Assembly: GCA_026195255.1 (NCBI GenBank)
Contig: JAPHSS010000014.1
Span: 117,262 to 181,261, forward strand
From: Gammaproteobacteria bacterium
Lineage (GTDB): Bacteria; Pseudomonadota; Gammaproteobacteria; SZUA-229
Reading direction: 5' to 3'
DNA: 64,000 bases
The notes below the pieces were generated by a model. The model had not been told where the DNA came from. It saw only the letters and a list, made by a program, of their open reading frames with translations, and did no database searches. Position 1 is the first letter of the stretch, and the number at the start of each line of letters is the position of its first letter. Below, piece after piece: positions 37,785 through 45,879 of this stretch. The position numbers were made by a program, and so were the translations under genes.

Positions 37785-38342
37785 ATGAAAAAAATATTAC
37801 CGACATTATGGTTGATGGCAATATCCTGTTTCATATCGAGTAACGTAAATGCTGAGTTACTCGATAATGGTAAATTTACATCAGATACTGAAGAAGGCAT
37901 TGACTGGTTAGATCTCACAGAGACTAGTGGTTTGTCTTATGAATATGTTTCTTCGCAACTCGGAACTGGTGGCAGGTTTGAAGGTTGGTCTTTTGCGTCA
38001 CGTGAACAGATTAATACTTTTTTTTCTAATGCGGGTTTTGTTAAAAATCTTAAAACGAGTTCTAATATTGTGCCAGTGTCCAGATTACTCAATCTATGGG
38101 GTGTTATAAGCTTGAGGGCGAATAAAGAGACAGGTGACGGTAGTAAATTTATGTATGGCGAACCTTATGTGATTGGACCGCCTAAAAAACATAATCAGAG
38201 AGTCTATGTTGGTTTTATTGGAAAAACGGGTGCCACAGGCAAAGAACGTGGGCTTGTATTATTGAACAACGTTAAGTCAAGTCTCTCTATAAAGGAGAGT
38301 AATGATAAAACTGGGTCAGCCTTAATACGTAGATCAAAGTAA
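37785..38342 (+). CDS. Secreted protein resembling PEP-CTERM protein bodies, without sorting tail
   Basis: A 185-residue protein with a signal peptide ending NVNAELLDNG. The start ELLDNGKFTSDTEEGIDWLD and the FASREQINTFFSNAGF segment are typical of the bodies of PEP-CTERM proteins. The C-terminus (GSALIRRSK) has no PEP motif and no membrane helix, and I find no frameshift into one downstream. It would therefore be released or retained in the periplasm. Upstream is a -10-like TATAAT (37752-37757) and the ribosome site GGAGAG 5 bases before the ATG. The function is unknown. Confidence 0.7.
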   Translation: MKKILPTLWLMAISCFISSNVNAELLDNGKFTSDTEEGIDWLDLTETSGLSYEYVSSQLGTGGRFEGWSFASREQINTFFSNAGFVKNLKTSSNIVPVSRLLNLWGVISLRANKETGDGSKFMYGEPYVIGPPKKHNQRVYVGFIGKTGATGKERGLVLLNNVKSSLSIKESNDKTGSALIRRSK

Positions 38343-38539
38343 TAATATGCTCCTACGTGGTATAAAAATAAGTTATCCTGTTCTAAAAAACTATAATGAA
38401 TCAAGACAGCTCCATCATAAATTTTATTTTCACATAATATTTCGATTTTATTATTTCGATTTTAGTTATTAAGCGGTTCAGCTGCTTTTATCAGCTTTTA
38501 TCGGTTATGTTCTTTTAATGCTATGGGAAGAAACGTCAC

Positions 38540-39427
38540 ATGAAAAAATCTGATAAACCAGAAAATATGTTTCCAACTGCGAAAGAAGATGTAAGTGCTT
38601 CAAAGTTGATGCCGGATACACCTCAGACTCGTTCAGAATCATATCGCCTGGCTTATAGTGATGAAGATTTTATGCTCAGAGAAGAGCTGCGCCCGGTACG
38701 CCTTCAACTTGAGCTACTCAAACCGGAATTGTTACAGAAGGAGAATAATATTCTCTCGACAATTGTTATATTTGGAAGTGCTCGCATTCCTGATTATGAA
38801 ACAGCGGTTCAACGGTTAAAAAAAGCTGAAGCACTGGCCGAGTCAGATATAACAAATGAAACATTAGCTCGCAAGGTAAAAATTGCAAAATCTATTCTGG
38901 AAAAATCACGCTATTATGATGAGGCACGAGAATTAGCGCGTCTAATTACATTAAATTCACAACAGGACGAGAAATGTGATCATGTGGTTATTACCGGAGG
39001 TGGGCCGGGGATTATGGAGGCCGCAAATCGGGGTGCTAATGATGTTGGTGGTAAAAGTATAGGTTTAAATATTGTTTTGCCTTTTGAACAGGAGCCTAAC
39101 CCGTATATTACACCTGAGTTGTGTTTTCAGTTTCATTATTTTGCAATTAGAAAAATGCACTTTCTTAAACGTGCCCGTGCATTGATTGTTTGCCCTGGTG
39201 GTTTTGGTACGTTAGATGAGTTATTTGAAACACTCACTTTGATTCAAACAAAAAAAATTAAACCTTTTCCCATATTGTTACTAGGTAGTAAATACTGGCA
39301 TCGTGTGATTAATTTTGATGTTTTAGTTGAAGAGGGTACTGTAGATGAATCAGATCTGGATATTTTCGAGTATGTGGATTCTGCAGAACAGGCTATGACG
39401 GCAATAAGAGAATTTTACGATCTTTAG
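38540..39427 (+). CDS. LOG-family protein (TIGR00730-type Rossmann fold)
   Basis: A 295-residue protein. The core motif is VITGGGPGIMEAANRGA followed, after RKMHFLKRARALIVC, by PGGFGTLDELFE (PGGxGT near residue 220), the signature of the lysine-decarboxylase-like LOG family. Proven members cleave N6-substituted AMP (cytokinin riboside phosphate hydrolase); bacterial housekeeping members may act as nucleotide monophosphate hydrolases. The N-terminal 60 residues are an extension found in many gammaproteobacterial relatives. It appears monocistronic. Confidence 0.88.
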   Translation: MKKSDKPENMFPTAKEDVSASKLMPDTPQTRSESYRLAYSDEDFMLREELRPVRLQLELLKPELLQKENNILSTIVIFGSARIPDYETAVQRLKKAEALAESDITNETLARKVKIAKSILEKSRYYDEARELARLITLNSQQDEKCDHVVITGGGPGIMEAANRGANDVGGKSIGLNIVLPFEQEPNPYITPELCFQFHYFAIRKMHFLKRARALIVCPGGFGTLDELFETLTLIQTKKIKPFPILLLGSKYWHRVINFDVLVEEGTVDESDLDIFEYVDSAEQAMTAIREFYDL

Positions 39428-39640
39428 TGTTTTAATATTTCATTTACATCAAAAGAATTAGTGATTATTTTAGGTTTATTGTTAGCCGTAATTAATAGAT
39501 AAGGTGCTTTGACATTTTAAAATGAGATATATTTTTGTAAAGCTTGCGCCTGATCAATTATTGCTATTGATAAAAAGTACTAACAGGCACAGCATGTAAG
39601 TGAGAATTTATTTAGTTAATCTTAATAGTGAGAAAGAATA

Positions 39641-41041
39641 ATGGCAAGTCTAACGTTTTATGGTGCAATTAATGGTGTTACAGGGTCAGCTTATTTACTT
39701 GAAACTGAAACCGCTACTGTATTATTAGAATGTGGGCTTTTTCAGGGGAGTCGGGAAGAAGAAGAAGGTAATAAAGCTGACTTTCCGTTTGACGTTAGCA
39801 AACTTGACGCGGTTATTATCTCTCATGCACATCTTGATCATTCAGGAAGGTTACCAAAGCTGGTAGCAGATGGTTACAGTGGACCTTTGTACATGACAAC
39901 CCCTACCTGTGAACTATTAGTGATTATGCTCAATGATGCTGCATCTCTCCAGGAACGAGATACGGAATGGGAAAATAAACGTCGGCGGCGTGCGGGAAAG
40001 GAACTGATTGAAGCGCTTTATACATTTGAAGATGTTGAAGCTACGCTGGCATTGTGTGATGGGTCTAGATATGGTCAACGCCGTGAAGTTGTTAGTGGTG
40101 TTGAAGTCTGCTTTCATGATGCAGGGCATATACTGGGCTCTGCTATCGTCGAAATATTTATTAAAGAAGGTGGTGTCGAAAAGAAACTGGTGTTTTCAGG
40201 AGACCTTGGAAACAGTTGTGCCGCTCTGTTGCGTGACCCCGAAATTATTGAACAAGCTGATGTATTGTTATTGGAAACTACTTATGGTGACCGTAATCAT
40301 CGTCCCCTGGATCAAACCCTGGAAGAATTTGAGAATATTATAGATGAGGCTTCTGAAAATGGCGGCAATATTATGATTCCATCATTCGCTGTTGGTCGAA
40401 CACAGGAAATTATTTTTCGACTGGGTGAATTGTACCAGAAAGGAAAACTACGACAGCAGGCTATTTATCTTGATAGTCCCATGGCTATCGCCGTAACTGA
40501 GGTTTATCATCGTTATCAGAATATATTTAATGATGAGGATTCAGCAACAATGCAACATGGCAAATCGGGTAGCTTGCATTCTTTTTTACCCGCTCTGCGT
40601 TATTCGACCACGACTGCAGAATCTATGTCACTTAATAAGATTGAATCAGGTGCTGTTTTTATCGCCGGCAGCGGTATGTGTACTGGAGGCCGTATAAGAC
40701 ATCACTTTAAACACAATTTATGGAAGCATAATGCACATGTCATTATTGTTGGTTATCAGGCCCAGGGCACACCTGGTCGTGCTTTAGTTGATGGCGCTAA
40801 AACTTTTCGCATCGGTGGTGATGAGATTGCTGTTAAAGCTCAAATTCATACATTGGGTGGTTTTTCTGCACATGCAAGTCAATCACAGTTAGTTGACTGG
40901 TTGAATAATTTTAAAAAGCCTCACCCCCGGCTTTTTCTGATACATGGTGAAGCTGAAACGAAGGAAATTTTTAAAGAGCACCTGTCTCATGAGGGGTGGT
41001 CTGCAACAATCCCCGGTTATGCTGAACGCATATCTTTTTAG
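39641..41041 (+). CDS. Beta-CASP metallo-beta-lactamase fold RNA-processing protein
   Basis: A 466-residue protein. The metal-binding motif SHAHLDHSGRLP is near residue 66, and DAGHILGSAIVEI and FSGDLGNSCAALLRDP provide further ligands. The beta-CASP insert is central, and the C-terminal RMMBL domain contains LGGFSAHASQSQLV. The arrangement is that of CPSF-like exonucleases or endonucleases (YsxA/RNA-specificity domain proteins). It should process RNA, using zinc. It is followed by a decayed gene fragment. Length is normal for bacterial members. Confidence 0.92.
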   Translation: MASLTFYGAINGVTGSAYLLETETATVLLECGLFQGSREEEEGNKADFPFDVSKLDAVIISHAHLDHSGRLPKLVADGYSGPLYMTTPTCELLVIMLNDAASLQERDTEWENKRRRRAGKELIEALYTFEDVEATLALCDGSRYGQRREVVSGVEVCFHDAGHILGSAIVEIFIKEGGVEKKLVFSGDLGNSCAALLRDPEIIEQADVLLLETTYGDRNHRPLDQTLEEFENIIDEASENGGNIMIPSFAVGRTQEIIFRLGELYQKGKLRQQAIYLDSPMAIAVTEVYHRYQNIFNDEDSATMQHGKSGSLHSFLPALRYSTTTAESMSLNKIESGAVFIAGSGMCTGGRIRHHFKHNLWKHNAHVIIVGYQAQGTPGRALVDGAKTFRIGGDEIAVKAQIHTLGGFSAHASQSQLVDWLNNFKKPHPRLFLIHGEAETKEIFKEHLSHEGWSATIPGYAERISF

Positions 41042-41130
41042 TAGTAAGGTATGAATTAATAATATTATTATTCTGATATTAAATGCCTTTACATCAGCAA
41101 ATAGTATATTAAGAATTAACAGGCTTTATT

Positions 41131-41266
41131 TTATTGATTTGTTTTGTGATGGCGTGGCATTTCCAGTGTACGTATGACATTGTGATATCTTAAACACCGC
41201 ACGTATCGAGACTTCATCAAAATGAAGTACTTCACCCGCCTCACATAACAGCACAGGAATAACATA
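41131..41266 (-). pseudogene. Decayed fragment of the desuccinylase-family gene
   Basis: About 136 bases align with the internal part of the gene at 27022-28074 (region 27358-27500), in the same strand sense. Matching blocks include TTCCAGTGTACG, ACTTCATCAAA and CATAACAGCACAGGAATA. Small indels and base changes break the frame. No flanking parts of that gene are present, so it is a remnant. This stretch and its surroundings (41042-41396) contain no gene. Confidence 0.75.
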
Positions 41267-41396
41267 TTCTATTAAGTCGGGGCGCCAGATGGAAAGTGTT
41301 TTTTTAAAATAATATATTTGTAGTTAATGAAGTTCTACTCATATATTTTCTGGCTATCTTTAAATAATAATGAAACAACAGACGAGGTTTAATATT

Positions 41397-41666
41397 ATGG
41401 GTTTAGTTAAAAGATTAGTAGTGGATGTGCTTAAGCCTCATCAACCGAGTTCTATAGAGTTTTCACAGGCTATCGCCAGGGTAGGTGTTGATTACAAGGT
41501 GCGATTGACGGTTGTTGAGATGGATGAAAAAACTGAGACTTTAGAAGTTGTGATAGAAGGGAATGATATAGATTTTGCAGCGATTAAATCTACTATAAGT
41601 GATATGGGCGGTTCACTTCATAGTATTGATGAAGTAGAAGTACATAGTGAGGCGGATGCTGGTTAG
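41397..41666 (+). CDS. DUF211 family protein
   Basis: An 89-residue protein when started at ATG 41397, which has GAGG 9 bases upstream; an ATG at 41370 has none. MGLVKRLVVDVLKPHQPS at the start and GGSLHSIDEV near the end match DUF211, a ferredoxin-like fold found mainly in archaea. It is followed directly by a VIT-like membrane protein and a P-type ATPase gene. A regulatory or metal-linked role is only inferred from these neighbours. The fold is small and cytoplasmic. Confidence 0.75.
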   Translation: MGLVKRLVVDVLKPHQPSSIEFSQAIARVGVDYKVRLTVVEMDEKTETLEVVIEGNDIDFAAIKSTISDMGGSLHSIDEVEVHSEADAG

Positions 41667-41671
41667 ATTTG

Positions 41672-42256
41672 ATGAGTTTATTAAGTCAGATAAAACTTCT
41701 ACTGCGAGTCACTCAGACCCATGTTATCGCTCGCCGTTATTTTGTGGTTAACGGCTTTGATGGTGCGCTCACTATGCTGGGGCTTATTATTGGCTTTCTT
41801 GTTAGTTCACCCGTTGATTTATCTTTAGTTTTAAATGCCTGTCTCGGTGCGGCTATTGCACTGGGTATGAGTGGTGTAAGCAGTGCTTACGTTAGTGAAT
41901 CTGCTGAGAGACAGCGCGCACTGGGAAAACTCGAACAAGCGATGAGTACTGATCTTCAGGATAGCGTGCATGGTGACGCCGCTCGCTGGATGCCAATGTT
42001 GATTGCAGTGGTTAATGGCTTAGCGCCACTCACTATTTCACTTTTAATTTTGACGCCATTATGGTTATCAAATGCGGGTGTCTCTTTACCAGTGTCGCCA
42101 CTTTATGCAGCCATCATGGTTGCTTTGTTACTTGTTTTTTTGCTGGGTGTTCTTCTTGGCCGCATTGCCGGTGTTTCATTATTGCGTAGTGGTATTCAGA
42201 CACTGTCGGTAGCAGTACTTACTGCAGCGCTTATTTATCTGTTTGCGGAGTTCTAA
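41672..42256 (+). CDS. VIT-like membrane protein (TIGR00267 type)
   Basis: A 194-residue membrane protein with about five helices. FVVNGFDGALTMLGLIIGF at the N-terminus, followed by SAYVSESAERQRALGKLE, resembles the VIT1/CCC1 iron and manganese transporter family, and in particular the small TIGR00267 group. A TTG codon at 41669 precedes the ATG I use. Its stop is one base before the ATPase start. Transport of Fe2+, Mn2+ or Ca2+ is an inference; the VIT metal-binding glutamates are not obvious. Confidence 0.7.
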   Translation: MSLLSQIKLLLRVTQTHVIARRYFVVNGFDGALTMLGLIIGFLVSSPVDLSLVLNACLGAAIALGMSGVSSAYVSESAERQRALGKLEQAMSTDLQDSVHGDAARWMPMLIAVVNGLAPLTISLLILTPLWLSNAGVSLPVSPLYAAIMVALLLVFLLGVLLGRIAGVSLLRSGIQTLSVAVLTAALIYLFAEF

Positions 42257-42257
42257 A

Positions 42258-44882
42258 ATGTCACAGCCGCTTTGGTACAAAATTGAGTCCGAAAAAGTCT
42301 TACAAGATTTAGAGTCTTCGCGCTCTGGTCTGAGTACAGCAGATGCGCAAGAACGTTTAACTGAACATGGTCCGAATGCGATTCCTGAAAAACGACGTCG
42401 TTCTATACTGTTTATATTACTGGGTCAGTTTTCCGACTTTATGATCGTGGTGTTGTTGATGGCGGCACTGATTTCCGGTTTCATCGGAGAGCCTCAGGAC
42501 ACGATTGCCATTTTAGTCATCGTGTTGCTCAATGCCATTATCGGAACGGTACAGGAATTCAGAGCAGAACGTGCAGTGGCGGCCTTACGTAAAATGGCGG
42601 CACCAGAGGCTCATGTGTTACGTGATGGTGAGGCGGTTACCCTTGCGGCAACTGAATTAACGCCAGGTGATGTGATTTTGCTGGATGCTGGCAATGTTGT
42701 ACCTGCTGATCTACGCCTGCTGGAAGAGGAGCAAATGCAGGTTGATGAATCCACACTCACCGGTGAATCTCATGCTGTTGAAAAGCATTCGGCATGCCTG
42801 GGCGAAGTGGACCTGCCAATAGGTGAACGTCAGAATCTTGTATTCAAGAGTAGCCTGGTGACCCGTGGACGTGGCAAAGGTGTCGTGGTGGCAACCGGTC
42901 TTGCAACCGAAATAGGTCGCATTGCTGAATTGTTACAGGGTGAGAGCGTCGTTAAAACTCCCTTGCAGGTGCGATTGACGCGTTTTAGTCGTTATCTTGC
43001 TCTGGCCGTGCTAGCCATTTGTGTAGTGGTGTTTGCCGCCGGATTATTACAGGGCCAGCCTGTTATGCTGATGTTTTTAACAGCGGTTAGTCTGGCCGTT
43101 GCCGCTATACCAGAAGCGCTACCGGCTGTAGTAACCATTTCACTTGCTCTCGGAGCACGTAATTTAATACGACACAATGCCCTGGTACGCAATTTGCCGG
43201 CGGTGGAGACGCTTGGTTCAGTTACCTATATTTGCACTGATAAAACAGGAACCCTGACGCAAAACCAGATGACAGTTGAACTGTTCTTTGCCGCTGGCAA
43301 GCGAGAGGATTCATTAGCCGATGCACAGGCTGGTGGAGTGCTGGCTGAACTGGGTCAGGCCCTGGCTTTGAATAACGATGTGACGGAAAAGGATGGCCAA
43401 CCTGCCGGTGAGCCAACCGAACTGGCTTTGTTTGAGTCCGCCCAAAAGGCCGGTTTTGATAAGCTAAAACTGGAGCAGGATAAACCGCGTCTGGCTGTTA
43501 TTCCATTTGACAGCGAACGCAAGCTGATGACCACATTACACCGCTTGCCAGAAGGTGTCGTCGGTTATACAAAAGGCGCACCGGAGAGAGTGCTGGCTCA
43601 ATGCACGAGTGTTTTAGGCCATGATGGGCCAATGCGATTTGAGCCTGAAGTTGTGCTAGCGGAAGTCGAACGCTTAGCCATTGAAGGTTACCGGGTACTG
43701 GCTTTCGCAAAGCGCGAGTTAAACGTTTTGCCTGACCCTGTAGAAGCAGGAAACATCGAACAGGATTTGACGTTTATGGGCCTGGTCGCACTGATTGACC
43801 CACCAAGGCCCGAAGTGCCACAGGCGGTGGCAGATTGTCTGGCCGCAGGTATTACCCCGGTGATGATTACTGGCGATCACCCGGGAACCGCCATGGCTAT
43901 TGCGCGTCGGCTTGGGATTGCTAATGATGATCAGGCCGCACTAACCGGTGAAGAGCTTGCAAAAATCTCCGATGAAAAATTCACCCGTTTAGTTGAATCT
44001 ATACGGGTTTATGCACGTGTGACGCCTGAACAGAAATTGCGCATTGTTAAAGCCTTGCAGGCAAACGACGAATTTGTTGCCATGACCGGCGATGGCGTGA
44101 ATGATGCACCGGCGTTGAAGCGGGCAGGTATCGGTATAGCCATGGGGCAAAAAGGTACCGATGTTGCGCGTGAAGCTTCGGATATGGTGTTGCTGGATGA
44201 TAATTTTGCCACCATCGTTCATGCGGTACAGGCCGGTCGCCGAATTTTTGACAATATTCGCAAATTCATTAAGGATACGATGAGCTCCAATTCAGGTGAA
44301 ATCTGGACCTTATTCCTTGCGCCTTTTCTTGGTTTGCCCATACCGTTGTTACCCATACATATCTTATGGATCAACCTGGTCACCGATGGTCTACCAGGGT
44401 TGGCGTTTGCCGCCGAGCCTGCTGAACCCAACCTTATGAAAAGAGCGCCACGCCCGCCAGATGAAAATATTTTTGAGCATGGTATGTGGCAGCATATCTT
44501 ATGGGTGGGCCTGTTTGTAGGTGGTGTATCTATTGCCACCATGGCATGGGCCATTTCACGAGAAGTGAGCTACTGGCAAACTATGGTATTTACGGTATTG
44601 ACCGTATCACAGTTGTTTCACTCATTAGCCGTTCGTAGTGAAAGTGCATCGCTGTTTCGTATCGGTCTGTTCAGTAATCTGCCAATGCTGGGGGCGGTTA
44701 TACTGACACTATTATTGCAGATGGCGGTAATTTATACACCGGCATTAAATTCTATTTTTTATACCCAGCCGTTACCGATGTTCGACCTTGTTGTTTGCCT
44801 GGCATTGTCTTCACTGGTTCTGTTTGCAGTTGAGATTGAAAAATGGCTGATGCGCCATGGCATTATTTATAACAACAGTTAA
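42258..44882 (+). CDS. Type II cation-transporting P-type ATPase (Ca2+ type)
   Basis: An 874-residue protein. Order: cation-ATPase N-domain, TGES actuator motif in LTGESHAVEK, the M4 motif IPEALPAVVTISLALG, phosphorylation site CTDKTGTLTQNQM, KGAPE, hinge GDGVNDAPALKRAG, and a C-terminal helix bundle with LPIHILWINLVTDGLPGLAF. The PEALP motif and the WINLVTDG motif in M6 indicate a type IIA Ca2+ pump. I take ATG 42258, with GGAG 7 bases upstream, over the earlier TTG. The gene looks more G+C-rich than its left neighbours. It should export Ca2+ or Mn2+. Confidence 0.93.
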   Translation: MSQPLWYKIESEKVLQDLESSRSGLSTADAQERLTEHGPNAIPEKRRRSILFILLGQFSDFMIVVLLMAALISGFIGEPQDTIAILVIVLLNAIIGTVQEFRAERAVAALRKMAAPEAHVLRDGEAVTLAATELTPGDVILLDAGNVVPADLRLLEEEQMQVDESTLTGESHAVEKHSACLGEVDLPIGERQNLVFKSSLVTRGRGKGVVVATGLATEIGRIAELLQGESVVKTPLQVRLTRFSRYLALAVLAICVVVFAAGLLQGQPVMLMFLTAVSLAVAAIPEALPAVVTISLALGARNLIRHNALVRNLPAVETLGSVTYICTDKTGTLTQNQMTVELFFAAGKREDSLADAQAGGVLAELGQALALNNDVTEKDGQPAGEPTELALFESAQKAGFDKLKLEQDKPRLAVIPFDSERKLMTTLHRLPEGVVGYTKGAPERVLAQCTSVLGHDGPMRFEPEVVLAEVERLAIEGYRVLAFAKRELNVLPDPVEAGNIEQDLTFMGLVALIDPPRPEVPQAVADCLAAGITPVMITGDHPGTAMAIARRLGIANDDQAALTGEELAKISDEKFTRLVESIRVYARVTPEQKLRIVKALQANDEFVAMTGDGVNDAPALKRAGIGIAMGQKGTDVAREASDMVLLDDNFATIVHAVQAGRRIFDNIRKFIKDTMSSNSGEIWTLFLAPFLGLPIPLLPIHILWINLVTDGLPGLAFAAEPAEPNLMKRAPRPPDENIFEHGMWQHILWVGLFVGGVSIATMAWAISREVSYWQTMVFTVLTVSQLFHSLAVRSESASLFRIGLFSNLPMLGAVILTLLLQMAVIYTPALNSIFYTQPLPMFDLVVCLALSSLVLFAVEIEKWLMRHGIIYNNS

Positions 44883-45070
44883 TTTATAATGTTCAGGGAA
44901 ATGTTTTTATTGCAGATTTGCTAATTAATTAACGAAATACTTTTTGTCACATTAATAACGAATTTTATTACATCCAGTTCAGCGTAATGAAGCTGGAAAA
45001 TAAAGACTAAAGGCGTTAAGTTCTTAATTATATTTATGTAGCTAAGTGTCTTTTTATAGAAGGAATCTGG

Positions 45071-45508
45071 ATGGACTTAAGTACTCTTTTTGCTATTGAT
45101 CCGCAACGGCTTCTGCAGACGGATATGCTAATCCGTTTTAATTTGCAAATATTGTTACTGATGGCCTCGGCATTTTTCTCCAGTTCGGAGACCGCATTAT
45201 TTTCGTTGTCCCGACTCGACCTGCAAAAAATGAGACGAGATCATAATCCTCGCTTTGATTTATTGCATTCATTACTGGAACGACCTCACCAGTTGATTAT
45301 TTCCATTCTCTGCGGCAATCAAGCGAGTGACAAACTTGAAGTGCATCTACCCTCAGCGGATTCGCATACCGTGGGTGGTATGGTTATTTCACACCTGCGT
45401 CATATTCCTGTGTTGGGTGAATTTATTATTCAGGCTGGTTATCGTTGTATTGTTGAGGGTGTGAATGATCGAGGAATTCTGAAATTGCGAGTTGAGCGAG
45501 CTGATTGA
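45071..45508 (+). pseudogene. CorC/HlyC-family gene with a large internal deletion
   Basis: The frame is open for 145 residues but joins two distant parts of a protein normally about 430 residues long. Residues 1-83 are the start of a DUF21 membrane domain (LMASAFFSSSETALFSLS, LLERPHQLIISILCGNQ). From about residue 84 the sequence becomes the C-terminal CorC_HlyC domain (LEVHLPSADSHTVGGMVI and LGEFIIQAGYRCIVEGV). The rest of DUF21 and both CBS domains are missing. The likely cause is an in-frame deletion of about 850 bases. The short product would have one or two helices and is probably not functional. Confidence 0.8.
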
Positions 45509-45879
45509 TGTGATTTCACAGCACTGTCAACTTAACTTTTTTGACTAATTTAATACGGGTTCTGATTTTTATCATTATAGTTATGATTAAAGTGGAGATT
45601 GAATAGATAAGGTAATTCTAGAACTTATCTCAGGCTACTCGGTATAAAGTATGGTATTTTTATTTCTAATAAGGAAGAAGCCGCGCAGCATAGTCTGGTT
45701 TTTATCATCTTTGAATGTCACCTGGGAGCAGAAAATCAGTACGTGAAATAGTTCGGTATCAGTCTGCCCAGTTATAACCAGCGAAGAGCCTGTTATCGCA
45801 CAGCATGCTTATGCCACAGTAAAGTCTATGATCGGTAAAACTTATCGTTACACTGTTTTTGAAAACTGAGGAACAGAAA
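45509..45879. other. Gene-free 371-bp stretch upstream of the phosphoketolase gene
   Basis: No credible frame, repeat or RNA was found. It separates the deleted CorC-like gene from xfp and should hold the xfp promoter. The ribosome site GAGG lies at 45868-45872. Confidence 0.35.
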
